Below, one piece after another: positions 1 to 6,016 of a stretch of DNA of 6,016 nt. The stretch's first letter is position 1; each line of letters opens with the position of its first letter. A program made the translations under genes and the position numbers. The stretch comes from Porticoccaceae bacterium. GTDB lineage: Bacteria; Pseudomonadota; Gammaproteobacteria; Pseudomonadales; Porticoccaceae. Under the pieces are notes generated by a model, which worked only from the letters and a program-made list of their open reading frames with translations, made no database searches and had not been told where the DNA came from. Location of the stretch: the NCBI GenBank assembly GCA_023255165.1, contig JALRJD010000008.1, positions 1 through 6,016 on the forward strand, given 5' to 3'.

Positions 1-82
1 TTTCGCGGTTTTTCCTCAGTTAAAAATAACCAACAAAGCGGCTACCAGCAGCAACCGCTCACAATGATTAAAAGGTGCCAAT
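1..82 (+). promoter_or_regulatory. Leader region of dat with ribosome binding site
   Basis: This short stretch precedes the first gene. A purine-rich AAAAGG ending at position 75 lies 7 nt before the dat ATG and is a good Shine-Dalgarno match. The reading frame of dat has a TGA stop at 65-67, with no other start codon between it and the ATG, which fixes the dat start. Upstream of that TGA the frame is open to the window edge, so the tail of an upstream gene cannot be excluded, but I do not recognise the 21 residues it would encode. The AT-rich run around 20-31 could hold a promoter, but I see no convincing -35/-10 pair. Confidence 0.5.
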
Positions 83-940
83 ATGAGTATCGCGTTTCTG
101 GATGGCCACTACATGCCCATCGAGCAAGCCAAAATATCCCCTCTGGATCGCGGGTTTCTATTTGGCGACGGCATCTATGAAGTGGTGCCCTCCTACGCTG
201 GAAAAATGGTTGGCTTTGCGCCCCATATTGCGCGAATGAAACAGGGCCTGGCAGCGGTCGGCATCAACCTGTCCTGGAGCGAAAGCGACTGGGCCGAGCT
301 GTGTAACCGACTGATCAAAGAAAATGGCGCCGGCAATCTGGGCATCTATCTGCATGTCAGCCGCGGTGCTGATAGCAAACGCTTTCACGCCTTCCCGGAA
401 AATATCGCACCGACGGTGTTCGCTTTCACCTTTGAGATCGCCCCGCCACCGGTCGCCGACAAAACCCGGGTAAAAACCTATAAAGTCTCAACCACCCGCG
501 ATCTGCGCTGGGATCGCTGTCATATCAAGTCCACCGCATTGCTCGGCAATGTGCTGCACTTTCAACATGGCTATGAACAGGGAAATGACGAGACATTGCT
601 GTTTAATGACAACAATGAACTGACCGAAGCCAGCGCCTGCAATGCCTTTATTGTGATCGATGGCAGCGTGATTACGCCGCCGCTGGACAACCAGCTGCTG
701 CCGGGCATCACCCGCCAGATTTTGCTGGACGTGCTGCGTCGGGATGGCCGTATTCCGGTCGAAGAGCGCACTGTCACCATGGACGAAGTGTTGAGCGCCG
801 ATGAAGTGTGGATTACCAGCTCTTCAAAAGAGGTTGCACCGGTAACCAAAATCGATGGTAAGGCGGTTGGCAATGGCGAAGTCGGCGATATCTGGCTGGC
901 GGCGCAGACCCTCTACTCCGCGGGCAAATTTGATTATTAA
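83..940 (+). CDS. dat: D-amino acid aminotransferase (class IV PLP enzyme)
   Basis: This cytoplasmic enzyme transfers the amino group between D-amino acids and 2-oxo acids, typically D-alanine + 2-oxoglutarate to pyruvate + D-glutamate. The 285-residue length is normal for the family. It follows the Bacillus D-amino acid transaminase almost motif for motif. An N-terminal DRGFLFGDGIYEVV (residues 22-35) contains the active-site Tyr32. RGADSKRFHAFP has Arg100 and His102, the R-x-H pair that binds the substrate carboxylate and separates D-specific enzymes from branched-chain aminotransferases and aminodeoxychorismate lyase. The PLP lysine is Lys149 in RCHIKS. Glu182 in LTEASACN matches the residue contacting the PLP pyridine nitrogen. 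ITSSSKEVAPV near the C-terminus matches the family's TSTTSEITPV phosphate-side segment. The start is set by an in-frame stop at 65-67 and an AAAGG ribosome site. alr follows after 23 bp on the same strand, so the two are probably co-transcribed. Assignment to the D-specific subfamily is by recalled motif comparison; substrate range is inferred. Confidence 0.9.
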   Translation: MSIAFLDGHYMPIEQAKISPLDRGFLFGDGIYEVVPSYAGKMVGFAPHIARMKQGLAAVGINLSWSESDWAELCNRLIKENGAGNLGIYLHVSRGADSKRFHAFPENIAPTVFAFTFEIAPPPVADKTRVKTYKVSTTRDLRWDRCHIKSTALLGNVLHFQHGYEQGNDETLLFNDNNELTEASACNAFIVIDGSVITPPLDNQLLPGITRQILLDVLRRDGRIPVEERTVTMDEVLSADEVWITSSSKEVAPVTKIDGKAVGNGEVGDIWLAAQTLYSAGKFDY

Positions 941-963
941 AAATTCAGGTAGCAGGTAACTCC

Positions 964-2055
964 ATGTCACGACCCACCAGAGCACTGATTGATCTCGACG
1001 CCCTGCGCCACAACTATAAACTGGCGCAATCCCTGGCGCCGGCATCGAAAACCATGCCAATGGTCAAGGCCAATGCCTACGGCCATGGCGCGGTTGCGGT
1101 GGCCGAGGCGCTCGCCGATAGCGCGCCGGCGTTTGGTGTTGCCTGCATTGAAGAGGCGCTGCAACTGCGCGCCGCTGGTATTAAACAGCCAATCCTGTTA
1201 CTTGAAGGTATCTTCGACGAGAGTGAAATCAAACTGGCGGCGCGACATAACTTCTGGCTGATGGTGGAAAACCAGCGCCAACAAGACGCCATTATTGGCG
1301 CCGACCTTTCGCACCCGGTCAGCGTCTGGCTCGGCGTCGATAGCGGTATGCACCGGCTGGGGTTTCAACCCGGTGAAGTCGCCGCGGTTTATCAGGCCCT
1401 GAGAGGCAGCCGCAATGTCAACCGGCAGATTGTGATCGCCTCGCATTTTGCCTGTGCCGACAATCTCGCCAGCACTGCCACCGAAAAACAGATAGCACTG
1501 TTTGATCAAGTGGCGCCCAGAGATAGCGAGTGCCTGCACAGCCTGGCCAACTCGGCGGCAATTCTCGGTTGGCCCCAGGCGCAGCGGGACTGGCAGCGGC
1601 CCGGCTATATGCTCTATGGCGCGTCGCCGTTCGCCGAACCGCAGATCAATGCCGACCAACTGAAACCGGTGATGCACTTTGAATCAGCGGTGATTTCACT
1701 GCGCACAGTCGCAGCCGGTGAATCGGTGGGCTACACCGCCAACTGGACAGCCGAACGCAATTCACGCATTGCCACCATTACCGTCGGCTATGGCGACGGT
1801 TACCCGCGCCAGGCGCCCAACGGCACGCCGGTGCTGGTTAATGGCGTGCGCTGCCCGCTGGTGGGGCGAGTCTCGATGGATATGATTACCGTGGATGTGA
1901 GCGATTTAAACAATGTAACCGAGGTTGCGATTGGCGACCGCGCCCTGCTCTGGGGACCGGGCCTGCCGGTGAATGAAGTGGCGCAACACTGCGGCACCAT
2001 CGGTTATGAATTGCTCACCAGAATGCCCGCGCGCGTGCCGAGAATAATTCTCTAG
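964..2055 (+). CDS. alr: Alanine racemase (PLP-dependent)
   Basis: This enzyme interconverts L- and D-alanine, supplying D-alanine for peptidoglycan or, in catabolic paralogues (DadX), feeding alanine breakdown. The 363 residues match the usual length. The N-terminal TIM-barrel carries the PLP lysine Lys35 in MVKANAYGHG, the family signature. WLGVDSGMHRLG (about 122-133) is the conserved barrel segment. Tyr257 in SVGYTANW is the second catalytic base, located in the C-terminal beta domain. TVGYGDGYPR and VGRVSMDM (Met305-Asp306-Met307) are the other substrate-site motifs. The protein ends in the typical ARVPR tail, so it is complete. The ribosome site is the AGG at 954-956, 7 nt before the ATG. 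Its position 23 bp behind dat suggests an operon in which racemase and D-transaminase act on the same D-alanine pool. Sequence alone does not tell whether this is the biosynthetic (alr) or catabolic (dadX) form. The stop codon overlaps that of the convergent regulator. Confidence 0.94.
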   Translation: MSRPTRALIDLDALRHNYKLAQSLAPASKTMPMVKANAYGHGAVAVAEALADSAPAFGVACIEEALQLRAAGIKQPILLLEGIFDESEIKLAARHNFWLMVENQRQQDAIIGADLSHPVSVWLGVDSGMHRLGFQPGEVAAVYQALRGSRNVNRQIVIASHFACADNLASTATEKQIALFDQVAPRDSECLHSLANSAAILGWPQAQRDWQRPGYMLYGASPFAEPQINADQLKPVMHFESAVISLRTVAAGESVGYTANWTAERNSRIATITVGYGDGYPRQAPNGTPVLVNGVRCPLVGRVSMDMITVDVSDLNNVTEVAIGDRALLWGPGLPVNEVAQHCGTIGYELLTRMPARVPRIIL

Positions 2056-2528
2056 GTATTTATTTTAATCGCGGTTTCCGATTTCACATCCTCGATCACC
2101 ACATAGGTATGGGTCTGGCTAATGCCTTTAATGGTCGACAGCTTGCCACCCAAAAACCGCTGGTAATGTTGCATATCGGCAACCCGAATCTTGATCAAAT
2201 AATCAAACCCACCCGCCACCATCTGGCACTCCAGCACCTCTTCCAACTCCAGCATCTGCTGATTAAAAGCCCGAATCGCATCGGTGGTGGTGCTGTTTAA
2301 CTGCACTTCGATATAGGCGCACAGTGCGGCATTGGCTTTGACCGGATCAAGCAGCGCCACATAGTGAGTAATAAACCCCTCTTTTTCGAGTCGTTTAACC
2401 CGCTCCAGACAGGGCGTCGGGGTCAGATTGACCTGCTTGGCCAGCTCAACATTGGCGATCCGCCCGTTGCGCTGGAGAATATCGAGGATGCGCCGATCGG
2501 TGCGATCCAGTTGGGTAACGGTTTTCAT
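2052..2528 (-). CDS. lrp: Lrp/AsnC family transcriptional regulator, probable local regulator of putA
   Basis: This 158-residue DNA-binding protein closely resembles E. coli Lrp throughout. An N-terminal winged helix-turn-helix (about residues 7-55) begins LDRTDRRILDILQRNGRI. The recognition region is NVELAKQVNLTPTPCLERVKRLEKEGFI, with the hallmark SPTPCLERV-type stretch at 36-44. The C-terminal RAM effector domain (about 68-150) includes VAGGFDYLIKIRV (104-116), equivalent to VSGDFDYLLKTRV of Lrp, and ends THTYVVIEDVK. Such proteins form dimers to octamers that wrap DNA and respond to amino acids. The gene is divergent from putA, the arrangement known for Lrp-type PutR activators of putA in alphaproteobacteria. 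The start is secure: an in-frame TGA lies 11 codons upstream with no alternative start, and an AGGA ribosome site precedes the ATG. The C-terminus overlaps the alr stop. The family is certain; control of putA and autoregulation are inferred from context and from the boxes between the genes. It could instead be the genome's global Lrp. Confidence 0.92.
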   Translation of the reverse strand: MKTVTQLDRTDRRILDILQRNGRIANVELAKQVNLTPTPCLERVKRLEKEGFITHYVALLDPVKANAALCAYIEVQLNSTTTDAIRAFNQQMLELEEVLECQMVAGGFDYLIKIRVADMQHYQRFLGGKLSTIKGISQTHTYVVIEDVKSETAIKINT

Positions 2529-2572
2529 ATCAAGTCCTGTCCTGACAAAACACCAGAATACTCAAACAACGA

Positions 2573-2587
2573 CAGCATAATACCCTG
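2573..2587. promoter_or_regulatory. Lrp-like box 1
   Basis: The 15-mer CAGCATAATACCCTG matches the published E. coli Lrp consensus YAGHAWATTWTDCTR at 12 of 15 positions, including both YAG and CTR ends. It covers the candidate -10 element of lrp on the minus strand (2577-2582), which would suit autorepression. Binding is inferred. Confidence 0.5.
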
Positions 2588-2605
2588 CTATTACATAATT
2601 AACAG
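2577..2605 (-). promoter_or_regulatory. Candidate sigma70 promoter of lrp
   Basis: Read on the minus strand, TATTAT (2582 to 2577) matches five of six positions of the -10 consensus. Seventeen bases upstream is CTGTTA (2605 to 2600), a weak -35 with three matches. Transcription would begin roughly 40 nt before the lrp ATG. Box 1 covers the -10, consistent with negative autoregulation. The weak -35 makes this tentative. Confidence 0.3.
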
Positions 2606-2617
2606 TTTTTTAAACTG
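2603..2617. promoter_or_regulatory. Lrp-like box 2
   Basis: The 15-mer CAGTTTTTTAAACTG is nearly palindromic and matches the Lrp consensus YAGHAWATTWTDCTR at 12 of 15 positions. It starts exactly 30 bp after box 1. Its left end overlaps the weak candidate -35 of lrp, and its right half overlaps the candidate -35 of putA. Binding is inferred. Confidence 0.5.
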
Positions 2618-2636
2618 GCAAAACCGCAATTATAGA
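2609..2636 (+). promoter_or_regulatory. Candidate sigma70 promoter of putA
   Basis: TTTAAA (2609-2614) and TATAGA (2631-2636), 16 bp apart, each match four of six consensus positions. This weak promoter would give a leader of about 60 nt. Boxes 2 and 3 overlap the two elements. If this is the real promoter, the regulator bound there would more simply repress; if it activates, as PutR does, the true promoter may lie further right. Confidence 0.22.
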
Positions 2637-2647
2637 GACAAATACTA
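2633..2647. promoter_or_regulatory. Lrp-like box 3
   Basis: The 15-mer TAGAGACAAATACTA has the YAG and CTR ends and matches the Lrp consensus at 11 of 15 positions. It starts exactly 30 bp after box 2. Its core is the least conserved of the three, so the case for it rests on the spacing. It overlaps the candidate -10 of putA. Confidence 0.4.
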
Positions 2648-2667
2648 AATCAATTACTGGAAAATAC

Positions 2668-2677
2668 CGAATATTCG
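2668..2677. other. 10-bp perfect palindrome in the putA leader
   Basis: CGAATATTCG is a perfect inverted repeat about 26 bp before the putA start, in the presumed 5' untranslated region and outside the 30-bp box series. It could be a binding site for another dimeric regulator or could be chance. No known operator was recognised. Confidence 0.25.
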
Positions 2678-2702
2678 CCATACCCAATACAGGTAAAGGC
2701 CC

Positions 2703-5700
2703 ATGGACCAGACCGCTCTGCGCAACAAAATCCGTCTCGCTACCCATCAGGACGAACATCAGTCCGTCACCCGACTGTTGCATGGCAACCCGCTATCGGC
2801 GGCGACCCGCAATCGCATTCTGCAGGACTCCCGGGAGCTGGTGATTCAGTGCCGTGCCGACAAAACCAGCAGCGGCACACTGGACGCCTTTTTGCTTGAG
2901 TTTGGTCTCTCCAATGCCGAAGGGGTGGCCTTGATGTGTCTCGCCGAAGCGCTGCTGCGAGTACCCGACGCGCTCACCGCGGATAGGCTGATTGCCGAGA
3001 AAATTCAGGCCGGCGAATGGGCCACCCACCGCGGCAAATCGAAGTCGATGTTTGTCAATGCCTCAACCTGGGGGCTAATGTTGACCGGCCAACTGGTCAG
3101 TCTGGATGCCGAGATCACCGCGGACACCGACAACTGGCTGAAGCGATTGACCGCCACCATGGGCGAGCCGGTTATTCGCGGGGCGGTGATGCAGGCAATG
3201 AAAATTATGGGCGGCCAATATGTGCTTGGCCGCACCATTGAGGAAGGCCTTAAACGCGGCGCCAAACACAATGACGCCAGCACAAGATTTTCCTTTGATA
3301 TGCTCGGTGAAGGCGCGCGTACCGATAAAGATGCGCTCAACTATCTGAACGCTTACGCCACGGCGATTGACAAAATCGGCGGCGCCCAGAGTCCCGACAA
3401 CAGTCAAAATGTCGATAGCGCCAATGGTATCTCGGTAAAGCTCTCGGCACTGCACCCGCGCTATTACTATGCCCAGCATCAGCTGGTGATGGACGAGCTG
3501 CTGCCGCGTATCAAACAGCTCTGCCTGCAGGCCAAGCAATACAATATTGGCCTCTCTATTGATGCCGAAGAGTCCTATCGTCTGGATATCTCACTGGATA
3601 TTTTTCAGGCCCTGGCCCGCGACCCGGAACTGCAGGGCTGGCAAGGATTGGGCTTTGTGTTGCAAGCCTATCAAAAGCGCGCGCCGGACACCGCCAAATG
3701 GCTAATTGGCCTGGCCCGCGAAACCAATCGCCGGCTGATGGTGCGGCTGGTAAAAGGCGCCTATTGGGACGCCGAGATTAAACACGCCCAGGAACTGGGG
3801 CTGCCGAGCTATCCGGTATTTACCCGCAAATCCAACACCGACCTCTGCTACCAACATTGCGCAGGAATACTGCTCGACGCTCAGGATGCAGTTTACCCGC
3901 AGTTTGCCACCCACAACGCCTACACCGCGACCATGATTCTGGAACTCGCCGCCGGGCGCCAGTTTGAATTTCAGCGCCTGCACGGCATGGGGCATATTCT
4001 CTATGCCAATCTGAAAAAGAAGTTTCCCGACATAGCCATCCCGGTGCGGGTCTACGCACCGATTGGCAACCATCGCGATCTGCTGCCCTACCTGGTGCGT
4101 CGGCTGCTGGAAAATGGCGCCAACAGCTCCTTCGTCAACCGTTTTCTCGACAGCCAGACGCCAGTTGAGGAGTTGCTCGACGACACCCGAGAGCAGGTTA
4201 CCGCGGTGTTTCCCTACCAGCACAAAGGTATCGCGGTGCCACCAGAGATGTTTATCGCCGCCGGCGAACAGCGTAAAAATGCCCGTGGTGTCGATCTCGA
4301 CTCGCCGCTGGAAGCCGACGCGCTGCTGCAACAAATTACCCAGACTCCGAAGTTGCTGGCCCAGCCGATTATCGATGGCGAAGCGGTCGACGGCGAATGG
4401 CAACCCAGCTACAGCCCGATTGATCAAAGTCAGTTAATTGGACGCAATATCCGTGTCGGCGATGCCGATATTCTGCGGGCTCTGGAATCTGCCGATCAGG
4501 CTTATCCGGCCTGGAATGGTCTCGGCGCCGAGGCCCGCGCCGATATACTCAACAAAGTCGCCGAGCTGCTCGAACGGGATATGGGCCAGCTGATCGGTGT
4601 GATCAGTCTTGAAGGCGGCCGCACCCTGAACGATGGTGTCTCGGAAGTGCGTGAAGCCATCGATTTTTGCCGCTACTACGCGCTGCAGGCGCGCTCACTG
4701 AGCGATTTTAAAGGCCGCGGCGTCTGGTTTTGTATCAGTCCCTGGAACTTTCCCCTGGCCATCACCGTGGGTCAGATCGCCGCCGCATTGGCCGCCGGCA
4801 ACAGCGTTATCGCCAAACCCGCGGGCCAGACGCCTGCCATCGCCGCCTGCGCCGTGCGCCTGTTCCATGAAGCCGGTGTGCCCGGCCCGGCGCTGCAACT
4901 GCTGCTTGGCAGCGGCTCACAGATCGGTAATCTGTTGCTCTGCGACAGCCGCATCAGTGGCATCGCCTTTACCGGCTCCACCGACACTGCGCAGCATATT
5001 AACCAACAGTTGGCACGGCGCCCCGGCTCACCGATTCCTTTTATCGCCGAAACGGGCGGCCAAAACTGTATGGTGGTGGACTCAACGGCGCTGCCCGAGC
5101 AGGTGGTCGACGACGTGATTGTCTCGGCCTTTCAAAGCGCCGGTCAGCGCTGCTCCGCACTGCGGGTGTTATTTATCCAGTCCGATATTGCCGACAATGT
5201 GCTGCAGATGCTCAGTGGCGCCATGGCCTCGCTGCGGGCAGGAGATCCACGGCGACTGGACAGTGATCTGGGGCCGGTGATCGACAACGCTGCCAAGGCC
5301 GAGCTGGAAACCCATATTAACCGGATGCACAGAGAAGCCAAACTGGTCGCCAAAGTCGAACTCGACAGCAGTTGCGATCGGGGCACCTTTGTCGCACCCC
5401 ATGTATTTGAGATCGACTCATTGAATCAGCTAACCGAAGAGGTGTTTGGTCCAATACTGCACGTTATCCGCTTTGATGCGGAACAACTCGGCGCGGTTAT
5501 CGAGCAGATTAACCACACCGGCTTTGGACTGACTCTGGGCATTCACAGCCGCATTGAAGCCTTTGCCCAAACCGTGTTCCGCAACACCATTGCCGGCAAC
5601 ACCTATATCAACCGCAATATGGTCGGCGCCGTGGTCGGGGTAAACCCCTTTGGCGGGCGCGGACTTTCAGGAACCGGACCCAAGGCCGGCGGACCCAACT

Positions 5701-6016
5701 ATCTGTTGCGCTTTTCACAGCCCGAACAGCAGGCCACGGAGAACGGGTGTTTTAAGTTAATACTGGATAACAATCCTGTACTAACCGAGTCCGATAGACA
5801 TAGCTCGTTAACGAAAAGCCCGTTAACAAAAAGCCCGTTAACGAAAAGCCCGTTAACGAAAAGCCCAGCAACAAAAATCACCGACGCCATTAACGCCCTG
5901 AAAAAATGGCAATCCACAGCCATTGATTCGCGCCTGATTATCCTTAACCAGGCCGTCACTCAACTCCCATCCATCGACACGGTTCTTCGAGAGGGTCTAG
6001 AAAGAGATCTGAAAGC
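2703..6016 (+). CDS. putA: Bifunctional proline dehydrogenase / L-glutamate-gamma-semialdehyde dehydrogenase PutA (3' end beyond window)
   Basis: PutA oxidises L-proline with FAD, passing electrons to the membrane quinone pool, then converts the resulting glutamate semialdehyde to L-glutamate with NAD+. The frame is open for 1104 codons and leaves the window without a stop. Arm and helical region: about 1-130 (EGVALMCLAEALLR at 73-86). Proline dehydrogenase barrel: about 150-490, with Lys246 (VKLSALHPRY), Asp287 (DAEES), KGAYWD (351-356), FATHN (401-405), FEFQRLHGMG (421-430), Tyr463 and RRLLENGANSSFVNR (466-480, substrate-binding Arg466 and Arg467). Aldehyde dehydrogenase: about 540-1004, with ISPWNFP (678-684), FTGST (756-760), Glu783 (ETGGQ), catalytic Cys817 (GQRCSALR), EVFGP (913-917) and NPFGGRGLSGTGPKAGG (981-997). 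There is no N-terminal ribbon-helix-helix domain: an in-frame TAA sits at 2694-2696, and AAAGG precedes the ATG. After a repeat-bearing linker, residues from about 1060 resemble the start of the C-terminal ALDH-like domain of long PutAs, suggesting type B. It is divergent from the Lrp-type gene. Confidence 0.95.
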   Translation, partial: MDQTALRNKIRLATHQDEHQSVTRLLHGNPLSAATRNRILQDSRELVIQCRADKTSSGTLDAFLLEFGLSNAEGVALMCLAEALLRVPDALTADRLIAEKIQAGEWATHRGKSKSMFVNASTWGLMLTGQLVSLDAEITADTDNWLKRLTATMGEPVIRGAVMQAMKIMGGQYVLGRTIEEGLKRGAKHNDASTRFSFDMLGEGARTDKDALNYLNAYATAIDKIGGAQSPDNSQNVDSANGISVKLSALHPRYYYAQHQLVMDELLPRIKQLCLQAKQYNIGLSIDAEESYRLDISLDIFQALARDPELQGWQGLGFVLQAYQKRAPDTAKWLIGLARETNRRLMVRLVKGAYWDAEIKHAQELGLPSYPVFTRKSNTDLCYQHCAGILLDAQDAVYPQFATHNAYTATMILELAAGRQFEFQRLHGMGHILYANLKKKFPDIAIPVRVYAPIGNHRDLLPYLVRRLLENGANSSFVNRFLDSQTPVEELLDDTREQVTAVFPYQHKGIAVPPEMFIAAGEQRKNARGVDLDSPLEADALLQQITQTPKLLAQPIIDGEAVDGEWQPSYSPIDQSQLIGRNIRVGDADILRALESADQAYPAWNGLGAEARADILNKVAELLERDMGQLIGVISLEGGRTLNDGVSEVREAIDFCRYYALQARSLSDFKGRGVWFCISPWNFPLAITVGQIAAALAAGNSVIAKPAGQTPAIAACAVRLFHEAGVPGPALQLLLGSGSQIGNLLLCDSRISGIAFTGSTDTAQHINQQLARRPGSPIPFIAETGGQNCMVVDSTALPEQVVDDVIVSAFQSAGQRCSALRVLFIQSDIADNVLQMLSGAMASLRAGDPRRLDSDLGPVIDNAAKAELETHINRMHREAKLVAKVELDSSCDRGTFVAPHVFEIDSLNQLTEEVFGPILHVIRFDAEQLGAVIEQINHTGFGLTLGIHSRIEAFAQTVFRNTIAGNTYINRNMVGAVVGVNPFGGRGLSGTGPKAGGPNYLLRFSQPEQQATENGCFKLILDNNPVLTESDRHSSLTKSPLTKSPLTKSPLTKSPATKITDAINALKKWQSTAIDSRLIILNQAVTQLPSIDTVLREGLERDLK
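5806..5880 (+). repeat. 15-bp tandem repeat in putA encoding LTKSP units
   Basis: Four copies of a 15-bp unit (CGTTAACGAAAAGCC) lie head to tail at 5806-5865; copies 1, 3 and 4 are identical and copy 2 differs by one base (G to A). A degenerate fifth copy follows at 5866-5880, with 9 of 15 positions kept. In the putA frame they encode four LTKSP pentapeptides and then ATKIT. Each unit contains the palindrome GTTAAC. The array falls between the aldehyde dehydrogenase domain, which ends near residue 1004, and the next predicted domain near residue 1060, so it is a flexible, basic linker. Because the unit is a multiple of three, copy-number change would keep the frame. Confidence 0.9.

Larger units (their letters stand above)
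2529..2702. promoter_or_regulatory. Divergent lrp-putA control region
   Basis: This 174-bp intergenic region is markedly AT-rich compared with the flanking genes and must contain the promoters for both lrp (leftward) and putA (rightward). It holds three Lrp-like 15-bp boxes at a constant 30-bp spacing, a 10-bp perfect palindrome nearer putA, and the ribosome sites of both genes. No plausible small gene is seen in it. I infer that it is the operator region of the Lrp-type protein. Confidence 0.75.

Noticed and set aside
37..59. AGCGG...CCGCT inverted repeat before dat
   Set aside because: The stem is only 5 bp with a 13-nt loop and no U-run, too weak to call a terminator or attenuator.
2542..2556. 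CTG-N9-CAG, the reversed arrangement of the Lrp box ends, near the lrp start
   Set aside because: The ends are in the opposite order to the Lrp consensus and the site is 31 bp from box 1, out of the 30-bp phase. It is not counted as a box.
2364..2648. Plus-strand open frame of 94 codons across the start of lrp
   Set aside because: It is antisense to the helix-turn-helix coding region of lrp and runs into the control region; no family resemblance and no good ribosome site.
3702..4427. Long minus-strand open frame of 241 codons
   Set aside because: It is wholly antisense to the proline dehydrogenase half of putA, whose catalytic motifs are clear on the plus strand. It is a codon-bias shadow with no recognisable protein features.
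5806..5880. CRISPR-like array
   Set aside because: The units are directly adjacent with no spacers and are translated in frame as part of PutA, so this is a tandem repeat.
5699..5959. Minus-strand open frame with repeated GLFVN pentapeptides
   Set aside because: It lies antisense to putA, and its repeats are the reverse reading of the 15-bp array. The plus-strand frame carries the conserved dehydrogenase end and continues without a break.

Overview
The window looks like chromosomal DNA of a gammaproteobacterium, perhaps a marine or environmental one. GC content is in the mid-fifties by eye. The Lrp-type regulator and PutA both read very much like gammaproteobacterial versions. This placement is a judgement from protein resemblance, not a database result. 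There is no sign of mobile elements, RNA genes or CRISPR. Genes fill almost the whole window; the only sizeable non-coding stretch is the 174 bp between lrp and putA.

Layout: (1) Positions 1-82 are the leader of the first gene. (2) 83-940 (+) encodes a class IV PLP-dependent D-amino acid aminotransferase (dat). (3) After 23 bp, 964-2055 (+) encodes alanine racemase (alr). These two probably form an operon. (4) 2052-2528 (-) encodes an Lrp/AsnC regulator convergent with alr; the two genes share a 4-bp CTAG at their stop codons. (5) 2529-2702 is a divergent AT-rich control region. It contains three 15-bp Lrp-like boxes (YAG-N9-CTR) spaced exactly 30 bp apart. (6) 2703 to the right edge (+) encodes the bifunctional proline catabolic enzyme PutA (proline dehydrogenase plus L-glutamate-gamma-semialdehyde dehydrogenase). 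It runs off the window after 1104 codons.

How the genes fit together: PutA oxidises L-proline to L-glutamate. This PutA lacks the N-terminal ribbon-helix-helix DNA-binding domain that lets enterobacterial PutA repress its own gene. The divergent Lrp-type protein is therefore the obvious candidate regulator, as for PutR in alphaproteobacteria. Alr interconverts L- and D-alanine, and Dat moves the amino group of D-amino acids to 2-oxo acids. Together they link L-alanine, D-alanine, pyruvate, 2-oxoglutarate and D-glutamate. The window is thus an amino-acid interconversion and catabolism locus around one Lrp-family regulator. Whether that regulator also controls dat-alr cannot be seen here.

The points most worth a second look are the phased Lrp-box array, a 15-bp in-frame tandem repeat (LTKSP units) in the linker after the PutA aldehyde dehydrogenase domain, a Glu-to-Gly change at a cofactor-binding position of that domain, and the dat-alr pairing. 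The enzyme families themselves are well known; I see no clearly undescribed system.
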